DNA of 64,000 nt from positions 1,132,631 through 1,196,630 of the forward strand of contig NZ_LJJB01000010.1 of assembly GCF_001420695.1 (NCBI RefSeq), given 5' to 3'. A model generated the notes under the pieces. It ran no database searches. It was given only the letters and a program-made list of their open reading frames with translations, and was not told the DNA's origin. Both the position numbers and the translations under genes were made by a program. The DNA is from Brevibacillus choshinensis. Its GTDB lineage: Bacteria; Bacillota; Bacilli; Brevibacillales; Brevibacillaceae. Positions within the stretch are counted from its first letter, which is position 1. Every line of letters starts with the position of its first letter. Shown in pieces: positions 15,759-24,056 of the stretch.

Positions 15759-17387
15759 CTACTTTCGTTTTTTGGACTCCACGTAGCTTTCATAATTTCC
15801 CTCATAGACGATAGCGCCATCTGAATGAAGCTCCACGATTTTGTCCGCCAGTTTGTTAAGGAAATACCGGTCATGGGATATGAAAAGAAGGGTGCCTTCA
15901 TACTTCGTCAGCGTGGACTCCAAAACTTCCTTACTGGATAAATCCAGATGGTTTGTCGGCTCGTCCAGCACCATGACATTCGCTTCTGCCAGCATGAGCT
16001 TGGACAGCGCGACACGTGCTTTTTCACCGCCGCTGAGCGAAGCTATTTTCTTGATTACATCCTCACCCGAAAACAGAAAGTTTCCGAGCACTCTCCGAAT
16101 CCGAGCCTCTTCGATCTGGGGGAAATGACTCCACACCTCGTCCAGAATCGTTGCATGGAGTTGCAGGGAAGATTGCTCCTGGTCGTAATATCCGGTCGTC
16201 ACCTCCTTTCCCCAGACTACTTCTCCGCTGTCCGGCAAGAATTCGCCGATGATAGTCTTTAACAGCGTTGACTTCCCAATACCGTTGGGACCGATGAGAG
16301 CGACCTTTTCGCCTCGGCGCAGTTGAAAACTAATATTCTTCAGCAACGGTTTGCGATCGTTGCTTTCTCCGAAACAGATCTCGAGATCGCGAACTTGCAA
16401 TACTTCTTTGTGAGATGTTTTCCCGATATCAAACGACAGCTTTGTCCGCTTTAAGTCCCCGAGAGGCTTGTCTATCCTCTCTAATCGATCCAGCTGCTTG
16501 CGTTTGTTTTTTGCGCTTTTCGCAGAGGTGGCACGGACAATATGTCGCTCAACATATTCCTCCATCTTGGCGATCTGTTCTTGTTGCATGGCGTACTTCT
16601 TAGCGTGAATTTCTCGATTTTTCTCCTTCTCGATCACGTACTTGGAGTAATTACCTGTGTAGCGTCGGGCTTCGTTTCTTTCCAGTTCATAAATGACCGT
16701 GACGAGCGAGTCCAGAAAGTACCGGTCGTGTGAAACGACGAGGATCGCGCCGGGATATGAGCGTAAATACCCTTCCAGCCATGTCAGAGTCTCAAAATCC
16801 AAGTGATTGGTCGGCTCGTCCAATATCAGCAGATCCGGTTCACTGAGCAGCGTCTTTGCAAGTGCCAGTCTTGTTTTCTGGCCTCCGCTTAGCGTATGGA
16901 TCGGGGTATCTTGCGAAAAGCTCCCAAAGCCCATCCCATGGAGAATTCCTCGGATTTTTGCCTCGATTTCATAGCCGCCATTCTGCAAGAACCAATCCGC
17001 TTTTGCAGCGTAGCGCCTCATCGTTTCTTCATATTTCTTGGCATCCGCCATCCATGCAGGGTCGCTCATTTGTCCTTCCAGCTCTCTTAACTCTTTTTCT
17101 ACCTGGAGCATATCGGTGAAAACACCGCGCATTTCTTTTCCAATCGTATTGTCCAATTCCAGCCCGCTATTTTGGCGTAAATAGCCGATTTTTGCGCCCT
17201 TTGCGAGATAAACATCTCCTCGGTCATAAGGGAGTTCACCTGCAATGATCTGTAGAAGGGTAGATTTTCCGGCGCCATTCACCCCGATCAGACCAATCCG
17301 TTCACTTGTTTCAATCTTCATAGACACTCCAGAGAGCATCGGCGTGCCCCCGTAGCTTTTGCTGATTTCATTTAGTTGCAGTAACAT
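15759..17387 (-). CDS. ABC-F family ATPase (ribosome-associated, possible antibiotic resistance)
   Basis: A 542-residue soluble protein with two ABC domains and no membrane helices. Domain 1 has Walker A GVNGAGKS near residue 38 and signature LSGGQKTRLALAK; domain 2 has GPNGIGKS near 355 and LSGGEKARVALSK. Both domains end in LDEPTNHLD. Between them is the charged ABC-F linker (KYAMQQEQIAKMEEYVERHI ... KRKQLDRLERID). ABC-F proteins enter the ribosomal E site to relieve stalls; some protect against lincosamides, streptogramins or pleuromutilins. The upstream leader with short ORFs and a terminator points to induction by a ribosome-targeting drug. ATG at 17387 follows GGAAAGAGTGATCGTAC and lies six bases after the second leader ORF. 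Confidence 0.9.
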   Translation of the reverse strand: MLLQLNEISKSYGGTPMLSGVSMKIETSERIGLIGVNGAGKSTLLQIIAGELPYDRGDVYLAKGAKIGYLRQNSGLELDNTIGKEMRGVFTDMLQVEKELRELEGQMSDPAWMADAKKYEETMRRYAAKADWFLQNGGYEIEAKIRGILHGMGFGSFSQDTPIHTLSGGQKTRLALAKTLLSEPDLLILDEPTNHLDFETLTWLEGYLRSYPGAILVVSHDRYFLDSLVTVIYELERNEARRYTGNYSKYVIEKEKNREIHAKKYAMQQEQIAKMEEYVERHIVRATSAKSAKNKRKQLDRLERIDKPLGDLKRTKLSFDIGKTSHKEVLQVRDLEICFGESNDRKPLLKNISFQLRRGEKVALIGPNGIGKSTLLKTIIGEFLPDSGEVVWGKEVTTGYYDQEQSSLQLHATILDEVWSHFPQIEEARIRRVLGNFLFSGEDVIKKIASLSGGEKARVALSKLMLAEANVMVLDEPTNHLDLSSKEVLESTLTKYEGTLLFISHDRYFLNKLADKIVELHSDGAIVYEGNYESYVESKKRK

Positions 17388-17393
17388 GTACGA

Positions 17394-17471
17394 TCACTCT
17401 TTCCTGATATAGTAGAATCCCATCCTTTCATCACCATTTCGCCAACCTGGAATCCATAAGAACAATTTCAT
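17394..17471 (-). CDS. Short upstream ORF 2 in the ABC-F leader
   Basis: A 25-residue ORF (MKLFLWIPGWRNGDERMGFY and five more residues) with a very strong AAAAGGAGGAAAACAAG ribosome site. Its stop codon lies six bases before the ABC-F start codon and overlaps the ABC-F ribosome-site region. It lies after the attenuator terminator, so it is transcribed only on read-through. It probably couples ribosome arrival to ABC-F translation; a function for the peptide itself is not evident. Confidence 0.55.
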   Translation of the reverse strand: MKLFLWIPGWRNGDERMGFYYIRKE

Positions 17472-17496
17472 CTTGTTTTCCTCCTTTTGAGAACGC

Positions 17497-17526
17497 AAAA
17501 AAGACGCCGAATAATACCGGCGTCTT
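17497..17526 (-). terminator. Attenuator terminator in the ABC-F leader
   Basis: On the minus strand the stem AAGACGCCG/CGGCGTCTT (loop GTATTATT) is followed by TTTTTTGCG. It lies between leader ORF 1 and the ABC-F gene and after the only good promoter. A GTGCCG segment near the end of leader ORF 1 could pair with the CGGCGT arm and act as antiterminator; this pairing is a hand inference. Confidence 0.8.
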
Positions 17527-17580
17527 CATTTACGTTGTATGAACGAAATCTGCAATCATAGTAAATTTATGTTGCAAATG

Positions 17581-17730
17581 TTACTGGAAGTAGGCTAAAA
17601 GTACCGGCACCTGTTTTCGATATGAAATTTGCTTGCCTAAAAAAGGGCAGACTGGTCCCATTGCAAGCAAATCCCCAAGCAAAATAGGTGATTTTACCAA
17701 TTGCGGTGCATTCGCGAAAACAGTGTACAT
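17581..17730 (-). CDS. Short upstream ORF 1 (leader peptide) of the ABC-F gene
   Basis: A 49-residue ORF with a near-perfect AAAGGAGG site eight bases before ATG. The product begins MYTVFANAPQLVKSPILLGD and ends QVPVLLAYFQ. It lies 48 nt downstream of the predicted start of transcription and before the attenuator terminator. This is the arrangement of ribosome-mediated attenuation leaders (vmlR/erm type), where a drug-stalled ribosome alters folding of the leader RNA. Confidence 0.7.
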   Translation of the reverse strand: MYTVFANAPQLVKSPILLGDLLAMGPVCPFLGKQISYRKQVPVLLAYFQ

Positions 17731-17777
17731 CACTTTAGCCTCCTTTCTCAGATTAAGATAAATACTTAACCCTCTTA

Positions 17778-17806
17778 ACAATAGGCGATAAAAGATAAAA
17801 AATCAA
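17778..17806 (-). promoter_or_regulatory. Promoter of the ABC-F leader transcript
   Basis: Minus strand TTGATT (17801-17806), 17-base spacer, TATTGT (17778-17783). It would give a leader of about 385 bases before the ABC-F start codon. Confidence 0.65.
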
Positions 17807-17834
17807 GCCTCGGCACCAATCCTATCTAGCTGAG

Positions 17835-18107
17835 TCACGCCTTTCCGGTTGAACCCAGAACCTCCAAATAGTGCCGATTGTACATAATGCCTAGGATGTT
17901 CCCAAAGGGATCAACCACGGAGGCAGTAACGAACCCCTGACCGCGCTCTGTGGGTGCCTCGTACTCTTTCGCTCCCATAGACAGCAGATTCTCGAAAGTT
18001 GCTGTTACTTCGTCGACGTGCCAGTACACGACAGCACCGCCCGGGCGGCCGTTTGCCGAACCATCAGGTGCGTAGCGGCTATCGATCAAGCCAAAAAAAT
18101 AATTACT
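17835..18107 (-). pseudogene. VOC (glyoxalase-fold) protein, N-terminally truncated
   Basis: The frame ends at 17835 and encodes the second half of a VOC-fold protein: FFGLIDSRYAPDGSANGRPG, then VYWHVDEVTATFENLLSMGA and GFVTASVVDPFGNILGIMYN. The final segment carries the usual conserved Asp-Pro-Phe-Gly-Asn turn. The N-terminal half is missing; a TGA stops the frame at 18108. The remaining 85 or so residues could at most form half a fold. It is probably a decayed gene. Confidence 0.65.
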
Positions 18108-18118
18108 TCAAAATTTTA

Positions 18119-18148
18119 CCTCCCTTATACATTAGGGAGGTTCTTTTT
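18119..18148 (+). terminator. Terminator reading right
   Basis: The stem CCTCCCT/AGGGAGG is followed by TTCTTTTTGG. No plus-strand gene remains to its left, so it is probably left over from a lost gene. Confidence 0.6.
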
Positions 18149-18249
18149 GGAATGGTTTTGGGCTAAGGGAAAGCTACTCTTACGATGTGTATATATTTAT
18201 AAAGTAAGAACCTGTGATTTTTCTATTATTTTTTCAACTTAGTCTTGAT

Positions 18250-18357
18250 TTAAGTATGTCCCCCGTTTTTATCGGTCCGTCCCGGATGGGCATCCGCTAC
18301 GCTGAAAGGGATCACCAAAATCGAACAGGCCAAAATGAAACGATAGAAGTATTTCAT
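18250..18357 (-). pseudogene. Truncated YHYH-type small secreted protein
   Basis: A 35-residue ORF with a strong GAGGAGGATTGCG site. It has a signal peptide (MKYFYRFILACSILVIPFSV) and then AHPGRTDKNGGHT followed by a stop. AHPG-x-DKNGGHTC is the start of the YHYH-domain family, which normally continues with a Cys and ends in YHYH. The gene stops exactly where that Cys is expected. Either it is a truncated relic or a minimal secreted peptide. Confidence 0.5.
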
Positions 18358-18444
18358 CGCAATCCTCCTCACACAAGATTATCTAGCACTACTTTACTAA
18401 ATTTGTATAAAAAAAGGATATTCCCACTCCACTTACTGCTAAAC

Positions 18445-18474
18445 AAAAAAGAAGTCACCTCACATGGAGGCGAC
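18445..18474 (-). terminator. Terminator of the RiPP operon
   Basis: On the minus strand the stem GTCGCCTC/GAGGTGAC is followed by TTCTTTTTT. It overlaps the stop codon of the SagB-type gene. Confidence 0.8.
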
Positions 18475-20057
18475 TAGCTATACAAGCTCCCATGCAACCG
18501 CGGGCGATGACGATACGCCCCCACGGGAATTTGTATCAAACTCGTTTTCCCCTTTGGAGCCATCTGGTAGAGCTCATCAGCGGCGTTCACATCATACCCG
18601 AGCAATGGATGTCCCCCCCACCCCAAGGCAGTGGCTGCCACAAGCAATCGCTGCACGAGCATTCCCGCTTCCATCTGTTGCACGCGATAGCCTCTATACC
18701 CCAAGGCCGTAATGAGATGATCATGATCTCCAGCCACATGAAAGCACATCGGTACTTGAATCAGATTCACATTGCCAAGTGACATTGCGTACTGCAGCCA
18801 GAGCCGATGATCTCCATGACGTACCGACTGCAGAGCATGAGCAGCACAATTGTAGTGATAGGCACCATCGGTGATGCCTTCCACATTGTACAAGCATCCA
18901 TACAGGGAGACACGTGACTCGGGCTCCTCCCTTTCTGCATCAAGATCATTGCGATAAGGAAAAGACATAGCCACCTCGTGCAACAAAGCAGCTAGCTGCT
19001 CTTGGCCCACCTTGCCCAATACGAAATCGCGTTCCGGGGAATACCGTTTCCTGCAGACGGAGGCAAAATCATACGACAGCCTTTTGACGGGTGGAAGTGC
19101 TACCACATGGCTCCGATCATCCCGATCGCTCTTCTCTTTTCCAATCGACCTGAACTGCCGGGTTGAATCGAATCGGGACGCTTCGTTCATGCATATCAGC
19201 ATCGGATACTCTTTTACCTTGCGTGACCGGACGTAGTGCTCGTGCGCAACAGCCTCCAACTCCTCGCACAATTCAGCGGAAGAGATATACCTTTCTGTCT
19301 CCTTGCTGTTCGCAAACCATTCGATCCCCGGTTCTACCGACAGAGGAATGACCGCATAGACACCTTCCTCTTGTTCAGATACCCCTAACAAATGATGGAC
19401 CGCCTGATCAAGAAACTGAAAGTACACCCCCGCCTCGTAGCCAAACCGTTTGGCCACCTCCAGCAGCTGACCGATGACAACACCCGCATCCAATCCTTGC
19501 AGACGATAGGCAAAGTTGTGGTATTTAAAGTAGTTTTTCCAATACATCGTCGAGACGAAAACGGTAGCAAAGCAACGGGAAATGTCACAGCGATTGCCAA
19601 GTGCTCGCGCCACATACGAATCAAAATTACCTTCTCTCAGCAGCACGAGTCGATGGTGCGCCACATCATAATGATAAATGCCGCAAGACTGCTCCGTTTT
19701 CAGGTAGACGTACAATTCGCTCGGATACAGCCCGCCCCCCGAGGGAACGAACCGCCGAGACGACTGCATCGGCGGTCCATAAACGTTCCCCAACGGGTCC
19801 AATTCCATTCCGGATTGACTAAATTGAGTAAGCCCAAATACGTACCAGAGAAAATGCCCCAGCTCGTACAGGTCAGGCTTTGCTGGCACGACTCGATCCT
19901 CTAGTGTCAGCGGTACTTCAGAGGAGAGCGGAATCGCAGGCAAGCCTCTGTAGAGCTTGTAGGACAGCGGCGCGTCTTCCCAATCCACCTCGTATTCCAC
20001 GGGTTTGGCCTTGTCTGTGACGAAATGCAATTCGTGCAAAAATGCCTCTAGGCTCAT
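18474..20057 (-). CDS. SagB-type azoline dehydrogenase (double nitroreductase domain)
   Basis: A 527-residue flavoenzyme, last gene of the RiPP operon. Two nitroreductase-like domains are visible: the first (about 70-280) with SSRRFVPSGGGLYPSELYVY, the second (about 330-520) with SRVSLYGCLYNVEGITDGAYHY and MEAGMLVQRLLVAATALGWGG. Such FMN enzymes oxidise thiazolines and oxazolines, made by the cyclodehydratase, into thiazoles and oxazoles. Length and duplication match SagB homologues of heterocycloanthracin clusters. ATG at 20057 follows GAGGAGGGAACAGG. The gap to the cyclodehydratase gene is 22 bases, so the two are co-transcribed. Confidence 0.9.
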   Translation of the reverse strand: MSLEAFLHELHFVTDKAKPVEYEVDWEDAPLSYKLYRGLPAIPLSSEVPLTLEDRVVPAKPDLYELGHFLWYVFGLTQFSQSGMELDPLGNVYGPPMQSSRRFVPSGGGLYPSELYVYLKTEQSCGIYHYDVAHHRLVLLREGNFDSYVARALGNRCDISRCFATVFVSTMYWKNYFKYHNFAYRLQGLDAGVVIGQLLEVAKRFGYEAGVYFQFLDQAVHHLLGVSEQEEGVYAVIPLSVEPGIEWFANSKETERYISSAELCEELEAVAHEHYVRSRKVKEYPMLICMNEASRFDSTRQFRSIGKEKSDRDDRSHVVALPPVKRLSYDFASVCRKRYSPERDFVLGKVGQEQLAALLHEVAMSFPYRNDLDAEREEPESRVSLYGCLYNVEGITDGAYHYNCAAHALQSVRHGDHRLWLQYAMSLGNVNLIQVPMCFHVAGDHDHLITALGYRGYRVQQMEAGMLVQRLLVAATALGWGGHPLLGYDVNAADELYQMAPKGKTSLIQIPVGAYRHRPRLHGSLYS

Positions 20058-20079
20058 CCTGTTCCCTCCTCGTCACGAC

Positions 20080-22023
20080 TTATGGAAACGGATGCGGGTG
20101 TGGATTGAGCTCTTCAGATGTTAATGGCTTTGTCACATACCCTAATTCCATCGGCACTCGCAATACCCGATCCAGTCCGGTCACACGAGTCAGATGGTGT
20201 CCAAACGTCATGGGCAGCATCCCTGGAATGAGCACTTTTACGCAATGCAGTCCGTTCCGCAAGATTTCAGGCGTCGTCTGATCTACCACAACGACATCTA
20301 CATTCAATTGCTTAAATTTCTGAAGAATCACCCTGAGGTCATCCGTTAAATCGTGATTCCACTCCCAAGCTTTGAATTCATCTGCGAATGTACGCAATGG
20401 CCGCTGATCATCGAGGAGAAATTGTAGACGTTCCTCCGCTTCGGGCAGAGCGTACAACATGGAGTGGTCATCCATCTTCCGTACTCGAGACGAATCATGG
20501 AACATTTGCACGTACTCTTCCCGATTTGCCTCAAATTTATCGTTTAGTGTCAGCAGCATCGCCGCCACCTCGTAGATCGAGCTTTTCACTGCTCGTATCG
20601 GGTCAGGATGTGCTCCACCCGCGCAAATCACATTGAGCCCCTGTTCTTTCGTATTCTTCGCCAGCGTCCACACACTCGGAATCCCGTTTTCCATCGTCGC
20701 ATTAAACAAATGAATCTCGTATCCAGCTACTGCTTTCAGTCGGTCGAGCATCAAGCGCAATTCATGGTCATGAGTGGAATAAGGATCAAGACGTGGGAGA
20801 GCTAAATTCGCGTACCACGTCATCAGGAAGGAATCGCGCTCGACCACCTCCAAAATGCCGTAGAAAATCGCCTCCTCCAAGCTCCCACCGAGTGCACATC
20901 CGTTGGAAGTCTCGAAGACAAATCCATCTCCGTAGCCTAGGCTGTAATACGCAAGAAGCTCCGGCACCAAAATCGGGCGTTCCTGCAAAAACGAATACCC
21001 CCATACCCAGCTCATGGTGCGGTCTGGATCAAATGGTTTGAATGGATAACGAGGCATCTCATACTGTTCCTTTGTGTGCAGTCCGACTGTGTTGGGATCC
21101 AATGCTTGATCCCTGAGGTTGCGAAAGGTATCACGAATCACCGTCCGCTTCCCACGAGGTGACATGCCACAATACCTCTCCAGGCCCTCTAATATCGCAG
21201 TCATTTCACTCTCTGCAAACGAATGCGTCCGTCCCGCTGTAGGTTCGTCTCCCCGAAACAACGGCAGATTCACGCTCACATCCGCAAAAGGGGACACGAG
21301 GTCTCGTATTTTTCCATTTAAAAAGCCTGTCCTGTAGTCCAGATAATCTTGGTTCAGCACTTTTTTCAGATCATCCATGGAACGGCAGCGATAGCTGTAG
21401 GGGCTGATCTTCGGACTAGGCTGCAACGAAATGCGTGCTGCTTCCGAAGTGTCCTCCGGAAAATGACCACACACCTTGCACGTCGGATCAGGCAAAATAA
21501 AATGCCGAGAGCTTTTTAGCGATTTCAGGTTGAGCAAATACAAATGCCCTTCCGCCAGAGAAGGATCCCCTCGCAAGATCTTCTGCGTCTGAGCCACGAG
21601 CAGATGAGACATTTGCAAAAGCCCGTTCTGCGTGGCCCACACGTCCTTCGGCGTTCCTCCATTTTCGCGTAGCCTTTGATGCATCTCCCACATTTCTTTT
21701 CGGTCATGACCCGCCATGAGTGTCCGCATATCCCCGCATTGAGAGCAACCCGGTATCCCGGGACGCACCAGCGGTCCGATTACTCCTTCGCCAAAAGAAA
21801 CGAAGCCCCGCAGCCAAGGGACACCGGCTGACTGCAACATTTTTTCCGCCTCCATATGAACAAAAGGCTGCCAGTTATCGTGCAAGACGAGAGCCAGATC
21901 CGTCTCTTTTGGAACGCCTGTCTTCCATTCGGTCTGACGAACAACGACGTAGTGGCCAGCCAACTCTTTGCACACAAGATCAGCCAACTGCCCAGCGCCC
22001 ACCACCATCACTACCGCGCTCAA
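20080..22023 (-). CDS. Fused E1-like/YcaO cyclodehydratase for azole RiPP
   Basis: A 647-residue enzyme. The N-terminal third is an E1/ThiF-like domain with two zinc-binding pairs (GCSQCGD near residue 120 and CKVCGH near 190). The rest is a YcaO domain that activates backbone amides with ATP, with the ATP-site helix EEAIFYGILEVVERDSFLMTWY and the C-terminal proline-rich tail NPHPHPFP, which is the PxPxP motif required for cyclisation. It converts Cys and Ser of the precursor to azolines. The start is TTG at 22023, overlapping the TGA of the preceding gene by three bases, behind GAGAGGAGGAATCTCG; longer frames overlap the neighbour deeply. Confidence 0.92.
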   Translation of the reverse strand: MSAVVMVVGAGQLADLVCKELAGHYVVVRQTEWKTGVPKETDLALVLHDNWQPFVHMEAEKMLQSAGVPWLRGFVSFGEGVIGPLVRPGIPGCSQCGDMRTLMAGHDRKEMWEMHQRLRENGGTPKDVWATQNGLLQMSHLLVAQTQKILRGDPSLAEGHLYLLNLKSLKSSRHFILPDPTCKVCGHFPEDTSEAARISLQPSPKISPYSYRCRSMDDLKKVLNQDYLDYRTGFLNGKIRDLVSPFADVSVNLPLFRGDEPTAGRTHSFAESEMTAILEGLERYCGMSPRGKRTVIRDTFRNLRDQALDPNTVGLHTKEQYEMPRYPFKPFDPDRTMSWVWGYSFLQERPILVPELLAYYSLGYGDGFVFETSNGCALGGSLEEAIFYGILEVVERDSFLMTWYANLALPRLDPYSTHDHELRLMLDRLKAVAGYEIHLFNATMENGIPSVWTLAKNTKEQGLNVICAGGAHPDPIRAVKSSIYEVAAMLLTLNDKFEANREEYVQMFHDSSRVRKMDDHSMLYALPEAEERLQFLLDDQRPLRTFADEFKAWEWNHDLTDDLRVILQKFKQLNVDVVVVDQTTPEILRNGLHCVKVLIPGMLPMTFGHHLTRVTGLDRVLRVPMELGYVTKPLTSEELNPHPHPFP

Positions 22024-23921
22024 CGAGATTCCTCCTCTCGCAGCAATGCACCAAACACCCCTGCCAGCTCCTCTTTCAAAAAGGACTCCAGCGCCAAATC
22101 GCATAAGACGAGCCGCATGCCATTCTGTTTTAAAACCTGCAAGGAAGACTCCAAAAGCTCTGGGTGTCCCTCCTCTTCAAACGCCGAAATGACTAGGCTT
22201 TGCGGCTCATTTTCTTGCACCTGTACCGTAAAAGCCTTCTCGACCTGCGGAGTGAAGTATTCTGTTTGATTTTGCTTCTGCAAGAGGGCCCGTTGCAGCG
22301 ATTTACGCAATGCCAAGGTGACGTTCAAGCCAACACTTCCATACCAGCATTCATTCGTCCCGACCCAGACAACGGGAAATCCGAGCACGTTTGCTCCCAG
22401 ACCAACCTTTGGAGCCTCTTGCATAGCAGTCAAAGCTTGCACATAATATTGACAACGCTGATCCTCTACCTGACTCAGCACAATCGGAATAACCGTAGGC
22501 TCTTCGTCCTGTAGTTGTTTGCTCAGCTCCTCTGACAAGCACTGTTGCAATGCCCGGCAAATACCCTCCGCTACTGTTTCACCCGCTCCGACACCGACTC
22601 CCCCCGCCATGCGCGCAACGTACGACTCGATACCAGCCAGCCCTGCTTCTTTTCGCGCCTCCTCATGGGTCAGACCTGAGCAGACCATCTCGGGCAATAG
22701 CTTTGCCGGTCCCTCCGACAACGGGTCAGGTACCTGAATCAAGCATTGGGCCAACGGAAGCTGAATCAAGTCCTCCTCATCCAACCGATGAAAAATTCCT
22801 GTTGTGGCCGATGTCAGCGTGCTGAAGTAAGAGATCAGCCCGCTTGCCTCCTGTTTTGTTGCAGTCAAATCCAACTGCTGTTCAAAATCCTCTATCCATT
22901 TCCCTTGCGTTTGCCCTGTCACGAACGGATGCGGTGTAAAGGAATGCCAGCTCCCCTCCAACGTCTCCCCATTAAGCAGGAAGATCCGGTTTCGCAATTC
23001 CGACTCGGTCACGGCCGCAACGGCTTTGAACCATTCAAAAACGACTACATTCGCCAGCATCGCTGCTGCTGTTGCAGAGAAGGGCTGGACTTGCTGTTCC
23101 TTTCCTAACGCAGTTTGGTGGATCCGCCTCCATGCCGACTCCCAACATCCCTCGGAGTTCGGATCGACTAGTGGCCCTGCAAGACCTACCTGTTCCAGCA
23201 TGACAGCAGGTAGTAACATCTTGCCTTCCTCTTTGCAAATCGTTTGAAGCAATCGTAATTCTTCGATATCCCCCGTCTGTGACACGTACAGAATGGCATC
23301 AAATGGCTGCACTGCCTCCCGCCAAAAGCTACCGTTCTTCTGTGGCATCGCCAGCTCCTCGATCGCCACTTCCGGGTCCATTTTCCGAGCATGTGCAGCA
23401 AGCTCCTCTATCCGCTGTCGATTCGTTGGCGCAGCATCTGTGATCAGCATGTGGAACTTGGGTAAGCCAGAGTCCAACAGCGACGCTACCAATGAGACAA
23501 AGAATGAGCCAGACCCTACTGCTACTACTTTTGACTGTCGATAGCCCATAAAACGGTACGCACCCGAATCAGCCAAATTACTCAGAAATTCGATTTGCGG
23601 GCCATACTGGTCGAGAACCTTCTCCGGCAAATGATGGGGCCGGTCTTGGCTTACATCTTGGACAAACCCGTTTTGGTATAAGCTCCGTGCAATGTCAAAC
23701 ACCTGATCACGGTATTCGTCCGGTAATCCATCTGTCAGCTCTTCCAGCGTGTGCTCCCCATTAAACATGGGCAACAGCTGTTCTACCCACTGATCGATCA
23801 TGCTTCCTTCCATACGAAACGAGCCTACGTTGTTCCGGAAATACACGCTGCCCTCCGGGTCAGGGAGAAAAAACGTGTCCCTTTTTACCTTCAGACGCAT
23901 AGAAGAGGCCAAATTTGTCAT
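22020..23921 (-). CDS. ThiF-like thiazole-bacteriocin maturation protein (ocin_ThiF type)
   Basis: A 633-residue protein whose size and layout match the heterocycloanthracin-cluster ThiF-like proteins. The N-terminal 80 residues (TFFLPDPEGSVYFRNNVGSF ... RSLYQNGFV) look like a winged-helix RiPP recognition element that binds the precursor leader. A Rossmann-like motif VVAVGSGSFFVSLVASLLDSG is near residue 130. The zinc-binding Cys pairs of E1 enzymes are absent, so it is probably a docking or partner subunit, not a catalyst. It starts at 23921 behind AGGAGGAGTGAC and overlaps the YcaO gene by four bases. Exact role is inferred from family context. Confidence 0.85.
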   Translation of the reverse strand: MTNLASSMRLKVKRDTFFLPDPEGSVYFRNNVGSFRMEGSMIDQWVEQLLPMFNGEHTLEELTDGLPDEYRDQVFDIARSLYQNGFVQDVSQDRPHHLPEKVLDQYGPQIEFLSNLADSGAYRFMGYRQSKVVAVGSGSFFVSLVASLLDSGLPKFHMLITDAAPTNRQRIEELAAHARKMDPEVAIEELAMPQKNGSFWREAVQPFDAILYVSQTGDIEELRLLQTICKEEGKMLLPAVMLEQVGLAGPLVDPNSEGCWESAWRRIHQTALGKEQQVQPFSATAAAMLANVVVFEWFKAVAAVTESELRNRIFLLNGETLEGSWHSFTPHPFVTGQTQGKWIEDFEQQLDLTATKQEASGLISYFSTLTSATTGIFHRLDEEDLIQLPLAQCLIQVPDPLSEGPAKLLPEMVCSGLTHEEARKEAGLAGIESYVARMAGGVGVGAGETVAEGICRALQQCLSEELSKQLQDEEPTVIPIVLSQVEDQRCQYYVQALTAMQEAPKVGLGANVLGFPVVWVGTNECWYGSVGLNVTLALRKSLQRALLQKQNQTEYFTPQVEKAFTVQVQENEPQSLVISAFEEEGHPELLESSLQVLKQNGMRLVLCDLALESFLKEELAGVFGALLREEESR

Positions 23922-24017
23922 GTCACTCCTCCTAACCGTAAGCCGTTTTCCTCGATCGCTTTCATCGTAATCTTATGTAAGGCTATTTGTCCGTCATGCC
24001 AGTTCTTAAAGAGAAAG

Positions 24018-24050
24018 GCCCCCGCCGGCACATTTTGCCTTGGCAGGGGC
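24018..24050 (-). terminator. Partial terminator between RiPP precursor and enzymes
   Basis: A GC-rich stem formed by GCCCCTGCCA and TGCCGGCGGGGGC is followed by CTTTCTCTTT on the minus strand. Its place right after the precursor stop codon suggests partial termination, giving excess precursor over enzyme mRNA. The remaining 95 bases to the ThiF-like gene hold only an in-frame 14-codon stretch without its own ribosome site. Confidence 0.65.
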
Positions 24051-24056
24051 TGAATA

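Noticed and set aside
15620-15901. 93-codon minus-strand frame near the end of the ABC-F gene
   Set aside because: It overlaps the ABC-F 3' end in another frame and lacks a ribosome site.
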